A stretch of DNA of 64,000 bases from Flavobacterium gillisiae (GCF_900107635.1 NZ_FNRD01000005.1:1-64000), one strand, 5' to 3'. Positions 19,146-28,685 are shown, counted from the first letter of the stretch. Translations and numbers: made by a program. The notes: generated by a model from the letters alone, not told the origin.

Positions 19146-19178
19146 CAAACCTCACTTTCACTAAGTGGGGTTTGTTTT
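19146..19178 (+). terminator. Rho-independent terminator
   Basis: AAACCTCACTT and AAGTGGGGTTTG arms with a short loop, followed by a T-run. It ends the toxin-antitoxin remnant. Confidence 0.75.
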
Positions 19179-19204
19179 TATTAACTTAAAAGAATATAGT
19201 TTAA

Positions 19205-19909
19205 ATGAAAATAATAACTTGGAATTGTAACGGGGCTTTTAGAAATAAATTCGAACATATTACTTCATTAAATGCTGATATATTAATTATTCAAGAATGC
19301 GAAAATCCAGAAGAATCAAAAGATAAGAAATATCAAATTTGGGCTGAAAATTATTTATGGATTGGAGGTTCAAAAAATAAAGGGATTGGAATCTTTGCAG
19401 CGAAAGAAATTAAATTAAAAAAATTAGATTGGACTAATAAATATAAAGATCATAATGTAAAACACTTTCTACCTTGTTCTATTAATGAAAGTTTTAATTT
19501 ATTAGCTATTTGGACTCACAAAAATAATTCTCCAACTTTTGGCTACATTGGACAGTTTTGGAAATATCTTCAAGTAAATAAAAGCAACTTTAAGAATATA
19601 ATAATTGCGGGGGATTTTAATAGTAATGTTAGGTGGGATTGTTGGGATAGATGGTGGAATCATTCTGATGTCGTCAAAGAATTAAATGAATTAGGAATTG
19701 AAAGCCTTTATCATAATTTCACAAAAGAAAAACAAGGAGAAGAAAAACAGCCTACATTTTATTTACAGCGAAATATAGAAAAGCCATATCATATAGATTA
19801 TTGTTTTGGATCTAAAAATTTCGTTGAAAAACTTACAAATATTGAAGTTGGTGAATTTAAAGATTGGAAACATTTAAGTGATCATAATCCAATTTTAATA
19901 ACATTTTAA
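19205..19909 (+). CDS. Endonuclease/exonuclease/phosphatase family protein
   Basis: A 234-residue EEP-fold hydrolase. MKIITWNCNGAFRNK carries the N-terminal Asn, LIIQEC the metal-binding Glu, IIAGDFNSN the catalytic Asp/Asn, and HLSDHNPILI the terminal Asp-His. It is shorter than ExoIII and lacks a signal peptide. The substrate could be DNA or a phosphoester. It lies in an accessory-looking islet next to the broken toxin-antitoxin pair. Confidence 0.8.
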   Translation: MKIITWNCNGAFRNKFEHITSLNADILIIQECENPEESKDKKYQIWAENYLWIGGSKNKGIGIFAAKEIKLKKLDWTNKYKDHNVKHFLPCSINESFNLLAIWTHKNNSPTFGYIGQFWKYLQVNKSNFKNIIIAGDFNSNVRWDCWDRWWNHSDVVKELNELGIESLYHNFTKEKQGEEKQPTFYLQRNIEKPYHIDYCFGSKNFVEKLTNIEVGEFKDWKHLSDHNPILITF

Positions 19910-19949
19910 AATTTATAGAGAAGGTCTATCATATTAATATTGCTGTAAA

Positions 19950-20087
19950 AAAAAATCACAATAATCCAAGTACATATTCCAGACAAAAATAAAACAAGAA
20001 TTGATATATTTGCTGACACTATAAACAAGCCTTAGTATCAGTTGAATTAAATTTTTTCTTAGCGTCTTAGCGCCTTCGTTGCAAAAA
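19950..20087 (+). repeat. Intergenic repeat and possible gene remnant upstream of kdsB
   Basis: At 20058-20087 the sequence CTTAGCGTCTTAGCGCCTTC resembles short repeats often found between flavobacterial genes. Just before it, an open stretch of about 22 codons (VHIPDKNKTRIDIFADT, stop) looks like a gene fragment without a start. I cannot identify the parent. Confidence 0.35.
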
Positions 20088-20106
20088 CATGAACAAACAC
20101 ATAAAC

Positions 20107-20832
20107 ATGAAAATAATAGCCGTCATTCCCGCCCGTTACGCTTCCACACGATTTCCTGCTAAATTGATGCAAGATCTTGGAGGAAAAACTGTGATTTTAA
20201 GAACCTATGAAGCAGCAGTAAGCACACAATTGTTTGATGATGTTTTTGTAGTGACGGATTCTGATTTAATTTTTGAAGAAATTATTTCTAACGGAGGCAA
20301 AGCAATCATGAGCATCAGAGAACACGAGTCGGGGAGTGATCGTATTGCAGAAGCAGTCGCGAACCTAGATGTAGATATTGTCGTTAACGTACAAGGGGAC
20401 GAACCTTTTATTGATACGGAACCTTTAATGAAATTGATTGAAATTTTCAGAAAAGATGTTTCTAGAGAAGTCGATTTGGCTTCGCTGATGCGTGAAATTA
20501 AAGAGGAGGAAGTCATCAATAATCCTAATAACGTGAAAGTAGTAACAGATCAAAACGGTTTTGCATTGTATTTTTCGCGTTCGGTAATTCCCTATCCTAG
20601 AGAAAAAGATGTGGGCGTTCGCTATATGCAGCACATCGGGATCTATGCCTTCAGGAAACAAGCACTTTTAGATTTTTATAGTTTGCCTATGAAATCATTG
20701 GAAGCATCTGAAAAACTAGAGCAACTACGTTACTTAGAATTTGGAAAACGCATAAAAATGGTTGAAACTACACATGTAGGTATTGGAATCGATACTCCCG
20801 AAGATTTAGAAAAAGCAAGATTGATGATGTAA
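20107..20832 (+). CDS. kdsB: 3-deoxy-manno-octulosonate cytidylyltransferase
   Basis: About 241 residues. It makes CMP-Kdo for lipopolysaccharide core synthesis. [19 protein letters not shown] is the nucleotide-binding start, and [10 protein letters not shown], the metal/nucleotide segment, is at about 93-102. [15 protein letters not shown] and [13 protein letters not shown] close the protein. The ATG at 20107 is preferred over one at 20089, which only adds MNKHIN. The stop is one base from that of the convergent channel gene. Confidence 0.95.
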   Translation: MKIIAVIPARYASTRFPAKLMQDLGGKTVILRTYEAAVSTQLFDDVFVVTDSDLIFEEIISNGGKAIMSIREHESGSDRIAEAVANLDVDIVVNVQGDEPFIDTEPLMKLIEIFRKDVSREVDLASLMREIKEEEVINNPNNVKVVTDQNGFALYFSRSVIPYPREKDVGVRYMQHIGIYAFRKQALLDFYSLPMKSLEASEKLEQLRYLEFGKRIKMVETTHVGIGIDTPEDLEKARLMM

Positions 20833-20833
20833 G

Positions 20834-21544
20834 CTATTTGCTACTATCTTCATCAAAATAGCCTTTAGATTTAATTTTGGTAGAGAAAAAATTCAGGAAT
20901 AAAACCACAAACATCAACACGATCATTGATTGTACGCTCACCAAAAATTTACCAAAAGGGTCAATGGGGTAAAAATCACCATATCCAATGGTAGATGAAG
21001 TTACCGTACTAAAATAAATAGCATCAAACCAATGCGTAAAGGGTTTGTTAAAATTGTTAGTGTAAGAATACAAAACTGCAAAACCGAATACCATTTCTAA
21101 ATAATTAAAGAAAAGCAATAGCATCGATCTTTTATAGGAACGCGGTTTTGAAAATAGATCAGAAGCAAAAATTAATGTGGGTATGTATAGAATCGTTTCT
21201 AACATAACATAAACCATTACTCCTAGAATGAAGTAATTGTTTTGCCAATGATTCATTAGAATCAATAATGGCAAACTCACTTTTAGCAAAACATAGAAAT
21301 CTACAGCCAAGTCTTCGTATTCTGCACCTTTTTTGGAGGCCAAATATTTAATATAAATACCGGGGAAAAATAGCTGAGAGGAAGAAAGGAACAAACGGAC
21401 AATTTTTTCAATTCCGTTATCATCTTGATGGTCATTATTCCAAATTGCTTTTATATTCTGAATTCTTCTTTCAACAGGATTATATTCCGGCTTGTCCATT
21501 TTGGAAACCATTCCTAAAAGTAGTTTGCGAATGACTTGTTTCAT
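20834..21544 (-). CDS. Potassium channel family protein
   Basis: A 236-residue membrane protein with several hydrophobic spans and a C-terminal two-helix ion-channel pore (Ion_trans_2). The selectivity filter TSSTIGYGDFYP is preceded by a pore helix with HWFDAIYFSTV. No RCK/TrkA-N regulatory domain follows, so it is a simple K+ channel. It is convergent with kdsB with almost no gap. Confidence 0.85.
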   Translation of the reverse strand: MKQVIRKLLLGMVSKMDKPEYNPVERRIQNIKAIWNNDHQDDNGIEKIVRLFLSSSQLFFPGIYIKYLASKKGAEYEDLAVDFYVLLKVSLPLLILMNHWQNNYFILGVMVYVMLETILYIPTLIFASDLFSKPRSYKRSMLLLFFNYLEMVFGFAVLYSYTNNFNKPFTHWFDAIYFSTVTSSTIGYGDFYPIDPFGKFLVSVQSMIVLMFVVLFLNFFSTKIKSKGYFDEDSSK

Positions 21545-21629
21545 TAAATTTAGTTTTGCTATTCTAATCGAAAGTACGATATTTAATTTTTAGTTATTAA
21601 AAGAAAAAAATGGAGTACATTAATTTATT

Positions 21630-22298
21630 TTAAATTGTTTTTTCAATAACAATTAACTCATTATGAATTTCAATTCTAGGTATCGATTTTATGCTGTAAT
21701 TAGTAGTACAGAAATCTGAGATGTATTTTTTATTTCTAAGGTTGTGCTGTTGATTTAAAAGCATGGTGTTGAAAAGTACAAATCCTTTACTTTTGAGCAA
21801 GAAGCAAATCCGATTGATGAAATAACTTTCATATAAAAAATTCGGCATTGTAGTATCTTGGAAGATATCAATGATAATCAAATCGTATTTGTCCCTGGTC
21901 TTTAAAACAAATTCAAAAGCATCATCAATTACAATTTCCAGTTGTTGAATTTCATCAAGCTTAAAATAACGATTGGCCAATTTGATTATTTCAGGATCAA
22001 TTTCAACTCCAGTAATTCGGCCTCCAAATTTAATTTCATCAACTAAAGTTTTTACAACACTACCACCAGCGACACCAAGTACTAAAATGTGATCCATTTT
22101 AATTATTTTATGAAAGCCAATGGTTTTTAATCCCAATCTCAAAATACGCTGTAAACTGCCGTACGAATAATTAGTGTTTTCTGAGTCCAATACTAATTCA
22201 CCATTTGCCCAAGTAATCTCTATAGATTTACTTAAATCTGATTTTACAGTGTGAATATTAATAGGAATAAGGTAACTAAGTACTTTTTTTAGCATCAA
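21630..22298 (-). CDS. Spermidine-synthase-like methyltransferase fold protein
   Basis: A 222-residue protein with the Rossmann fold of spermidine synthases. LVLGVAGGSVVKTLVDE is the cofactor loop, ITGVEIDPEIIKLANRYF and DDAFEFVLK carry the acidic ligands, and DLIIIDIF is strand 4/5. It lacks the N-terminal beta domain of SpeE, so true aminopropyl transfer is uncertain. Polyamine genes occur 10 kb away (31820-34284) but are not linked. Confidence 0.75.
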   Translation of the reverse strand: MMLKKVLSYLIPINIHTVKSDLSKSIEITWANGELVLDSENTNYSYGSLQRILRLGLKTIGFHKIIKMDHILVLGVAGGSVVKTLVDEIKFGGRITGVEIDPEIIKLANRYFKLDEIQQLEIVIDDAFEFVLKTRDKYDLIIIDIFQDTTMPNFLYESYFINRICFLLKSKGFVLFNTMLLNQQHNLRNKKYISDFCTTNYSIKSIPRIEIHNELIVIEKTI

Positions 22299-22357
22299 TA
22301 GCGGTTTTTATCAAAAATAAGTTTTAAATTATATATTTTGCAACAAATTAGAGAGTA

Positions 22358-22909
22358 ATGAAGAAACAAATTTATAAATGGATCTTTTTCCGCCTTATGG
22401 GCTGGAAGATTGTAGGTACGATTGACCCAGACATTAAAAAATGCGTGATGATGATTATGCCGCATACCAGCGCCCATGATTTTTATCTAGGCATTTTTAC
22501 TAGAGGTATAACAGGACTAGAAATGAATTTTGTGGGAAAAAAGGAATTGTTTACTTTTCCTTTGGGTTGGTACTTCAAATACATGGGAGGAGAACCGCTC
22601 GATCGATCTGGTGGAATGAATAAAGTAGATTCGATTGCAGCCATTTTTAGCAGAAGAGAAACTTTTCGTCTTGCCGTAGCTCCAGAAGGAACGCGCAATA
22701 AAGTAGAGCAACTTAAAACAGGATTTTACTATATCGCTTTAAAAGCAAATGTGCCCATAGTTCCCGTTGCATTTAATTTTGGGAAAAAAGAAGTTAATCT
22801 TGGAGCTCCACTAATGCCGACAGGAAATATTGAAGAAGACCTGATTATTTTAAAAAAGCATTTTGAAGGAGTAGAAGGTAAAATTCCCGAAAAAGGATTT
22901 AAAGAATAA
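22358..22909 (+). CDS. 1-acyl-sn-glycerol-3-phosphate acyltransferase-like protein
   Basis: A 183-residue PlsC-superfamily acyltransferase. The HX4D catalytic motif is in MPHTSAHDFYLG, the second block is LFTFPLGWYFKYMGGEPLDR, and the substrate motif is APEGTRNK. It has no clear membrane span and is shorter than classical PlsC, so the substrate may differ. It is divergent from the SpeE-like gene with a 59-bp gap. Confidence 0.82.
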   Translation: MKKQIYKWIFFRLMGWKIVGTIDPDIKKCVMMIMPHTSAHDFYLGIFTRGITGLEMNFVGKKELFTFPLGWYFKYMGGEPLDRSGGMNKVDSIAAIFSRRETFRLAVAPEGTRNKVEQLKTGFYYIALKANVPIVPVAFNFGKKEVNLGAPLMPTGNIEEDLIILKKHFEGVEGKIPEKGFKE

Positions 22910-22934
22910 TTCCAACGTAAAATTAGTCGCATTT

Positions 22935-22978
22935 AAAAAAGCCAATCCTTTTATTAAAAAACGGGTTGGCTTTTTTAG
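22935..22978. terminator. Bidirectional terminator
   Basis: AAAAAAGCCAATCC (22935-22948) pairs with GGGTTGGCTTTTTT (22963-22976), with one G-U pair. It lies between convergent genes and overlaps the last codons of the XRE gene. Confidence 0.8.
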
Positions 22979-23451
22979 TTTGGCGTAAAAACTTTGAAAG
23001 TACCATTTTTATAAAAGAAAACAATTTTCTCCACTTCACCCGAAATGGATTCATTGACTGCATTTTGAATATTTTTATTTTTTGAAACAAAACTATTTTT
23101 ATCATCTTGGTTTTTCTCTTCAGAAAATAAATTTTGAGGTGCAATAGATTCTTGAATTGGAGTAGGTGCATTTGGTTTGATTACTTCATCCAATTTCTTT
23201 TCCTGATTTTGAATCGGTTCGTTATTTTTTGGAAAACTGCCTTTCCCATTCAAAATCCAATACAAATCTACATCAGGAAAAACGTCAAGAATCTTAAGAA
23301 TAAAATCCAAGCTAGGTTTATTTCTGCCCGATAGAAGGTGAGATAAACTGGAGCGCTGTACACCAATTTTATCTGCAAATCCAGAGGCATTTAAACTGTA
23401 GTAGTCCAATATAATTTCGAGCCGTTTAATAAAATCCTCCGTGTTTACCAT
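22975..23451 (-). CDS. XRE-family helix-turn-helix regulator
   Basis: A 158-residue DNA-binding protein. An N-terminal HTH_3 domain at about residues 8-65 (ASGFADKIGVQRSSLSHLLS, then RNKPSLDFILKILDVFPDVD) is followed by a low-complexity Lys/Asn/Gln-rich linker and a short C-terminal segment, EKIVFFYKNGTFKVFTPN. No peptidase or metabolite domain is visible. The intergenic region upstream carries four similar 12-bp palindromes, two near its own promoter, so autoregulation and control of the divergent M14 peptidase are likely. Confidence 0.85.
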   Translation of the reverse strand: MVNTEDFIKRLEIILDYYSLNASGFADKIGVQRSSLSHLLSGRNKPSLDFILKILDVFPDVDLYWILNGKGSFPKNNEPIQNQEKKLDEVIKPNAPTPIQESIAPQNLFSEEKNQDDKNSFVSKNKNIQNAVNESISGEVEKIVFFYKNGTFKVFTPN

Positions 23452-23478
23452 TGTAAATAGCTAATAAAATTTATGTAA

Positions 23479-23526
23479 TTACAAATGTAACACAAACGAA
23501 GAAGAATAGCAAAATTACAAGTGTAA
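23479..23526 (-). promoter_or_regulatory. Promoter of the XRE gene with two palindromic operators
   Basis: On the minus strand TTG (23512-23510), a 20-base spacer and TACATTTG (23489-23482) fit the Bacteroidota promoter. The -7 box lies inside the palindrome TTACAAATGTAA (23479-23490). A second copy, TTACAAGTGTAA (23515-23526), sits just upstream of the -33 TTG. The layout suits repression by the gene's own product. Confidence 0.65.
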
Positions 23527-23711
23527 ATTGTACTTAAAACAGTGCATAACCGTTATTATTAGATTAAGTAATGATTTATAATAAACTGATAAACAATAAT
23601 ATAATATTAAAAATAAAATCGAGTAACATTTGTTAACTAATAGTACTAAAAACAGTCTAAAGAACCCAGTGAAACTGTTTACATTTCTAAAATTAGTCAA
23701 TTCACTTCCGT

Positions 23712-23747
23712 TTACAATTGTAAAAATAAAGATGTTTACTTTTGTAA
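23712..23747 (+). promoter_or_regulatory. Promoter and operators of the M14 peptidase gene
   Basis: TTACAATTGTAA (23712-23723) and TTACTTTTGTAA (23736-23747) share the TTAC-N4-GTAA palindrome found before the XRE gene. The second contains a -7 box, TACTTTTG (23737-23744), and the first covers the -33 region. The start codon is 16 bases downstream. Confidence 0.6.
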
Positions 23748-23762
23748 ATCAAATAATACACT

Positions 23763-24917
23763 ATGGATTTAGAACAATTATTCAATGATAATAAGGAGCA
23801 ATCTATTGAAGGTAGATATCTTACTTTAGAATCAATTGAACCTTTATTAAACAAATTAAACACAAATAATCAACTTTCGGTTATTGGGGAATCAGTACTT
23901 AAAAAACCAATTTATAGCTATCAAATAGGTCAAGGGAAAACTAAAATATTACTTTGGTCGCAAATGCACGGAAATGAAAGCACAACTACAAAAGCATTGT
24001 TTGACTTTTTAAATGTGCTGCGTAATGGTTCAGTACTTGCTGCGGAATTGTTAGATACATTTACTTTTTATTGTATTCCAATACTGAATCCCGATGGCGC
24101 GAAGACTTATACACGTGTAAACGCAAATGAAGTTGATTTAAACAGAGACTCGCAAAACTTAACGCAACCGGAAAGCAGAGTCTTGCGGGCTGTTTTTGAT
24201 TCGTTTCAGCCTGATTTTTGCTTTAATCTCCATGATCAGCGTACAATTTTTGGAGTGGACAGCACTGGTCAGCCGGCTACGGTATCTTTTTTAGCACCTT
24301 CTTACAATGAAGAGCGCGAGATAAACGAATCTCGATTAAAGGCTATTAATCTTATTGCAGGTATTAACAATGTGTTACAGCAGTATATACCGGGCCAGGT
24401 GGGGCGATTTGACGATTCTTTTAATCTAAATTGTATTGGAGACACTTTTCAAGCGCTTGGAGCTCCTACTTTGTTATTTGAAGCTGGACATTTTCGAGAA
24501 GATTATCAAAGAGAAAAAACAAGAAAGTACATTTTTATGGCGTTAGTTTCTAGTTTTACGATACTTAGCGAAAACGATATAGTTGATAATGGAATTGACA
24601 AATATTTGAATATTCCTCAAAATAAAGTCGTTTTTTATGATTTTTTATATAAAAATGTCAAATTAAATTATGATGGTATTGAAAAAATTACGAATTTTGC
24701 TGCACAATACAAAGAGGAATTAATAGAAGACAAACTGTTTTTTAATGCTTATTTTGTAGAAATTGGAGATTTGGAGGGTTATTACGGTCATTTCGAGTAT
24801 GATGCAAAAGAAGCAGAGTATAAAGATGAGTACGGTGGTTTTCCGAAATTAAATCAAAAAGCCGATTTTTATTTAGGAAATAGCGCTAAATTTGTTAACG
24901 GATTGATAAAAAAATAA
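23763..24917 (+). CDS. M14-family zinc carboxypeptidase
   Basis: A 384-residue M14 metallopeptidase. Zinc ligands appear in MHGNEST (H-x-x-E, about 68-74) and NLHDQ (about 159-163). The segment NPDGAKTYTRVNANEVDLNR matches the substrate Arg/Asn region, and the catalytic Glu is probably in LLFEAGHFREDYQ. There is no signal peptide, so it acts in the cytoplasm, perhaps on muropeptides or other short peptides. It is divergent from the XRE regulator through an operator-rich region. Confidence 0.83.
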   Translation: MDLEQLFNDNKEQSIEGRYLTLESIEPLLNKLNTNNQLSVIGESVLKKPIYSYQIGQGKTKILLWSQMHGNESTTTKALFDFLNVLRNGSVLAAELLDTFTFYCIPILNPDGAKTYTRVNANEVDLNRDSQNLTQPESRVLRAVFDSFQPDFCFNLHDQRTIFGVDSTGQPATVSFLAPSYNEEREINESRLKAINLIAGINNVLQQYIPGQVGRFDDSFNLNCIGDTFQALGAPTLLFEAGHFREDYQREKTRKYIFMALVSSFTILSENDIVDNGIDKYLNIPQNKVVFYDFLYKNVKLNYDGIEKITNFAAQYKEELIEDKLFFNAYFVEIGDLEGYYGHFEYDAKEAEYKDEYGGFPKLNQKADFYLGNSAKFVNGLIKK

Positions 24918-24995
24918 AATTTTGAGTCGATTTAATGTTTTTATGTATATTTTTAAGCTTTGTATTAGTCAATTATAAATATTAATTATAGAAAT

Positions 24996-25475
24996 ATGAG
25001 TAAGTTCCGTTTAGATGAAGTAGATCACCAGATATTAGATATGTTGATCGATAACACAAGAGTTCCGTTCACAGATATCGCGAAGAAATTATTAATTTCT
25101 GCTGGTACCGTGCACGTTAGAGTTAAGAAAATGGAAGATGCTGGAATCATCATGGGTTCGTCATTAGTACTTGATTATGATAAACTAGGGTATTCTTTTA
25201 TTGCTTATGTAGGAGTGTTTCTTAACAATACTTCTCAAACTAAATTCGTTTTGCAACGTATTAACGAGATTCCTTTTGTGACTGTAGCTTCTGTAACTAC
25301 TGGAAAATTCAATATTTTCTGTAAAATTAGAGCTAAAGATACAAAGCATGCTAAGGATGTTATTTTTATGATTGATGATATTGATGGTGTTTATAGAACA
25401 GAAACTATGATTTCATTGGAAGAAAGTATCAATGATAAGAAGCGCTTGATGCATACCATATTTAAAAACATGTAA
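24996..25475 (+). CDS. Lrp/AsnC-family transcriptional regulator
   Basis: A 159-residue regulator. The N-terminal winged HTH is LDEVDHQILDMLIDNTRVPF, then TDIAKKLLISAGTVHVRVKK. The C-terminal RAM/ligand domain spans about 70-150 and includes VASVTTGKFNIFCKIRAKD. Lrp/AsnC proteins sense amino acids and form octamers. The target is unknown. It stands alone, closed by a terminator. Confidence 0.9.
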   Translation: MSKFRLDEVDHQILDMLIDNTRVPFTDIAKKLLISAGTVHVRVKKMEDAGIIMGSSLVLDYDKLGYSFIAYVGVFLNNTSQTKFVLQRINEIPFVTVASVTTGKFNIFCKIRAKDTKHAKDVIFMIDDIDGVYRTETMISLEESINDKKRLMHTIFKNM

Positions 25476-25500
25476 TACACTTGATTGCTATATTTTAATA

Positions 25501-25533
25501 TAACCTCAAGTTAGTTCTTGAGGTTATTTTTTT
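25501..25533 (+). terminator. Rho-independent terminator after the Lrp gene
   Basis: TAACCTCAAG and CTTGAGGTTA arms around TTAGTT, followed by a T-run. Confidence 0.8.
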
Positions 25534-25574
25534 ATAACTATTTCTCACTAAACTAAACCAACTATAACAAAATT

Positions 25575-28160
25575 ATGTACACGCTACCAAAAATCGAGCG
25601 TTTTAACCAAAACGTCCTCTCTAAATACAATATTTACAATAGTGTATTTATTACTTTGCCATTCGACTCTATAGATAACACAGGGGCTTTACTACCTTTG
25701 TTTACAGATGTTTGTGAGAGTGGTTTTAAGAAAATGGAGACCCCAAAAGAAATTGTGGATTTTTTCACGAACAAATATTCACATAGTAATGATGAAGCTG
25801 ATAAAATAGATATCATGTTTCGTTTTATTCAATATATCGAACGACAAATCGTGCTGTTTGATGCAGTCGAAGACGCTGCGTTCCCAATTGTAAATAACAT
25901 GGAAGGAAGGGGTTCGTTGCGTGATATTAAAGAAAAAGCAGATGCAAAAGGAAAGAAGGAAGAGTTAATTGATTTTCTAGAAAACTTTAATGTAAGAACA
26001 GTGTTAACGGCGCATCCTACTCAGTTTTATCCTGGTTCAGTCTTGGGTATCATTAATGATTTAACAGATGCGATACGTGGAAATAATTTACTGAATATAA
26101 AAGAGCTTTTAGCTCAATTGGGTAAAACCCCTTTTATAAAAAACGAAAAACCAAATCCATTTGATGAGGCGGTTAGTTTGATATGGTATCTTGAGAATGT
26201 GTTTTACAGTACTTCAGGAGATATGGTTCATTACTTGCAGAAAAATGTATTTAAGGGAGAATCGATTCAAAATGCTTTGATAAAATTGGGCTTCTGGCCT
26301 GGTGGAGATCGTGATGGGAATCCGTTTGTAACTACTGAGATTACATTGAACGTAGCGGAACGATTGCGAACTTCAATATTGAAGTGTTATTATATTGAAA
26401 TTAGAAATTTAAAAAGAAAGCTAACTTTCTTTAACGTAGATGTTTTGGTCGCTGAACTTGAACATAAACTTTACAGGTCTGTTTTTTATTCGAAAGGTGA
26501 AATCTATATCACTTTAGATGAGTTTAAGGTGCAATTAAATAAAATAAAGAGAATTGTTATAGAGCAACATCAGTCGTTATATTTAGACCAATTAGAAGCG
26601 CTTCTTATTAAGGTGAACTTATTTGGTTTTCATTTTGCTACTTTAGATATTCGTCAAAATAGTAGAATACATGATGCTGTTTTTAAAGATATTCATGATT
26701 TTTATGTAAAATCAAATTCAACTATTTTTCCTGAAAATTATTATGATTTATCGGAAGGAGAGAAATTTGAGGTATTAGCAAATGTTAAAGGAGATATAAA
26801 CTCGAATGATTTTGACAATGAAATAACAAAGTCGACTATTGAGTCGATTCAAGCGATAAAGGTAATTCAGAAAAATAATGGGGAGCTTGGTGCTAACCGA
26901 TATATTATAAGTAATAACGAGAACGCACTCAATGTACTCGAAACTTTTGCAATGATCCGTTTATGTGACTGGGAAGAGCCTACTGTAGATGTTGTGCCGC
27001 TTTTTGAGTCAGTTGATGATTTATTGAATGCACACAACAGCATGGAGCAATTGTATACTAATCCTATGTATGCAAATCATTTGAAAAACAGAGGAATGAA
27101 ACAAACGATAATGGTTGGTTTCTCTGATGGTACAAAAGATGGTGGGTATTTAATGGCGAATTGGAGTATTTATCAAGCGAAAGAAGAGCTTACCAAGATT
27201 TCAAGGAAATACGGAGTGAAAGTAATTTTCTTTGACGGACGCGGTGGTCCACCAGCACGTGGTGGGGGTAAAACACATAAATTTTATGCTTCTTTAGGTC
27301 CAAATATAGAAAATAAAGAAATTCAAATTACCGTTCAGGGACAAACAATAAGTTCAAATTTTGGGACTTTAGATTCTTGTAGGTATAATTTGGAGAATTT
27401 ATTAAGTGCAGGTGTTACGAATCAGGTGTTTAGTAAAAATAAGAATGAGTTGTCTCTAGATGAAAAGAATGTCATGGGGCAATTAGCTGATTTGGGCTAT
27501 AAAAAATACCTGAGTTTTAAGAATCACCCTAAGTTTATTCCTTATTTGGAACAGATGAGTACTTTGAAATATTATGCTAGAACTAATATAGGAAGCCGAC
27601 CTTCAAAAAGAGGAAAATCGGAACAGTTAGATTTTAATGATCTAAGAGCGATTCCATTTGTAGGTTCTTGGAGTCAGTTGAAACAAAATGTCCCTGGATT
27701 TTTTGGAGTAGGTACAGCATTGAAACATTTTGAAGATACGGAGCAATGGGATAAAGTTCAAGATTTATATGACAATTCTCTATTTTTTAAAACACTATTA
27801 GAAAACAGTATGATGTCAATTGCTAAGTCCTTTTTTCCACTAACGGCTTACATGAAAAATGATCCTGAATTTGGAGAGTTCTGGCAAATTATTTATGAAG
27901 AATTTTTAGAATCTAAACGATTATTACTAAAAATTGCCGGTCACACAGAGTTGATGGAGAATTATCCTGATGGTAAAGCATCTATTCAAATAAGAGAGCG
28001 TATTGTGTTGCCATTGTTAACGATACAACAATATGCTTTGTTACGAATAAATGAGCTTAACAAAGAAAGTGTGCCAGATGAGAATTTAATAAAGGTGTAT
28101 GAAAAAATTGTAATGCGTTCGCTTTTTGGAAACACAAACGCAAGTAGAAACTCTGCTTAA
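25575..28160 (+). CDS. ppc: Phosphoenolpyruvate carboxylase
   Basis: An 861-residue anaplerotic enzyme that carboxylates PEP to oxaloacetate. The catalytic His is in VLTAHPTQFYPGS (about 149-161), followed by GFWPGGDRDGNPFVT, HFATLDIRQNSRIHD and the glycine-rich loop DGRGGPPARGGGKTHKF. That loop differs from the FHGRGGTVGRGGGP form of proteobacterial enzymes. The C-terminus ends RSLFGNTNASRNSA. A DinB gene follows after 9 bases and is probably co-transcribed. Confidence 0.95.
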   Translation: MYTLPKIERFNQNVLSKYNIYNSVFITLPFDSIDNTGALLPLFTDVCESGFKKMETPKEIVDFFTNKYSHSNDEADKIDIMFRFIQYIERQIVLFDAVEDAAFPIVNNMEGRGSLRDIKEKADAKGKKEELIDFLENFNVRTVLTAHPTQFYPGSVLGIINDLTDAIRGNNLLNIKELLAQLGKTPFIKNEKPNPFDEAVSLIWYLENVFYSTSGDMVHYLQKNVFKGESIQNALIKLGFWPGGDRDGNPFVTTEITLNVAERLRTSILKCYYIEIRNLKRKLTFFNVDVLVAELEHKLYRSVFYSKGEIYITLDEFKVQLNKIKRIVIEQHQSLYLDQLEALLIKVNLFGFHFATLDIRQNSRIHDAVFKDIHDFYVKSNSTIFPENYYDLSEGEKFEVLANVKGDINSNDFDNEITKSTIESIQAIKVIQKNNGELGANRYIISNNENALNVLETFAMIRLCDWEEPTVDVVPLFESVDDLLNAHNSMEQLYTNPMYANHLKNRGMKQTIMVGFSDGTKDGGYLMANWSIYQAKEELTKISRKYGVKVIFFDGRGGPPARGGGKTHKFYASLGPNIENKEIQITVQGQTISSNFGTLDSCRYNLENLLSAGVTNQVFSKNKNELSLDEKNVMGQLADLGYKKYLSFKNHPKFIPYLEQMSTLKYYARTNIGSRPSKRGKSEQLDFNDLRAIPFVGSWSQLKQNVPGFFGVGTALKHFEDTEQWDKVQDLYDNSLFFKTLLENSMMSIAKSFFPLTAYMKNDPEFGEFWQIIYEEFLESKRLLLKIAGHTELMENYPDGKASIQIRERIVLPLLTIQQYALLRINELNKESVPDENLIKVYEKIVMRSLFGNTNASRNSA

Positions 28161-28169
28161 AAATATATT

Positions 28170-28685
28170 ATGACATCAAATGAATTAAAAAATACAGAAT
28201 ATGCCCCTTATTATGAGGGGTATGTTCAAGCAGCAAAAGAGGTTAATTTGATTGAAGAATTAGAAATATGTCTTCATGAGTTTATTCGATTTGTTCAAAA
28301 TATCCCGATGGATAAATTTGACTACCGTTATGCGGAAGGAAAATGGACTATAAAAGACATCATTCAACATCTTATAGACACAGAACGTGTTTTTAGTTAC
28401 CGCGCTATGCGTATTTCTAGAAATGATAAAACACCTTTGCCAGGTTTTGAAGAAAATGATTATGTTGATAATACCAATGCTAACGAAAGAAATCTGCAAG
28501 GATTATTGACAGAATTGGCGGTGGTAAGACAATCTACTTTAGCGCTGTTTAAAAGTTTTTCTGAAGAGCAGTTAACAAGAATGGGAGTTGCTTCAAACAG
28601 TCCTGTTTCAGTACGTGCGATTGGATTTATAATTATTGGGCATCAAAAGCATCACCAAAATGTTTTTCAGGAAAGATATTTATAA
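28170..28685 (+). CDS. DinB family protein
   Basis: A 171-residue four-helix-bundle protein. YAEGKWTIKDIIQHLIDTER contains the first His of the metal triad, and FIIIGHQKHHQNVFQERYL supplies the C-terminal His pair. Family members include thiol transferases that use bacillithiol or mycothiol. The thiol partner in this organism is unknown. The stop is one base from the end of the convergent glycosylase gene. Confidence 0.85.
   Translation: MTSNELKNTEYAPYYEGYVQAAKEVNLIEELEICLHEFIRFVQNIPMDKFDYRYAEGKWTIKDIIQHLIDTERVFSYRAMRISRNDKTPLPGFEENDYVDNTNANERNLQGLLTELAVVRQSTLALFKSFSEEQLTRMGVASNSPVSVRAIGFIIIGHQKHHQNVFQERYL

Noticed and set aside
23515..23700. 60-codon minus-strand frame in the operator region
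   Set aside because: Overlaps the operators and the XRE promoter; no family and no start context.
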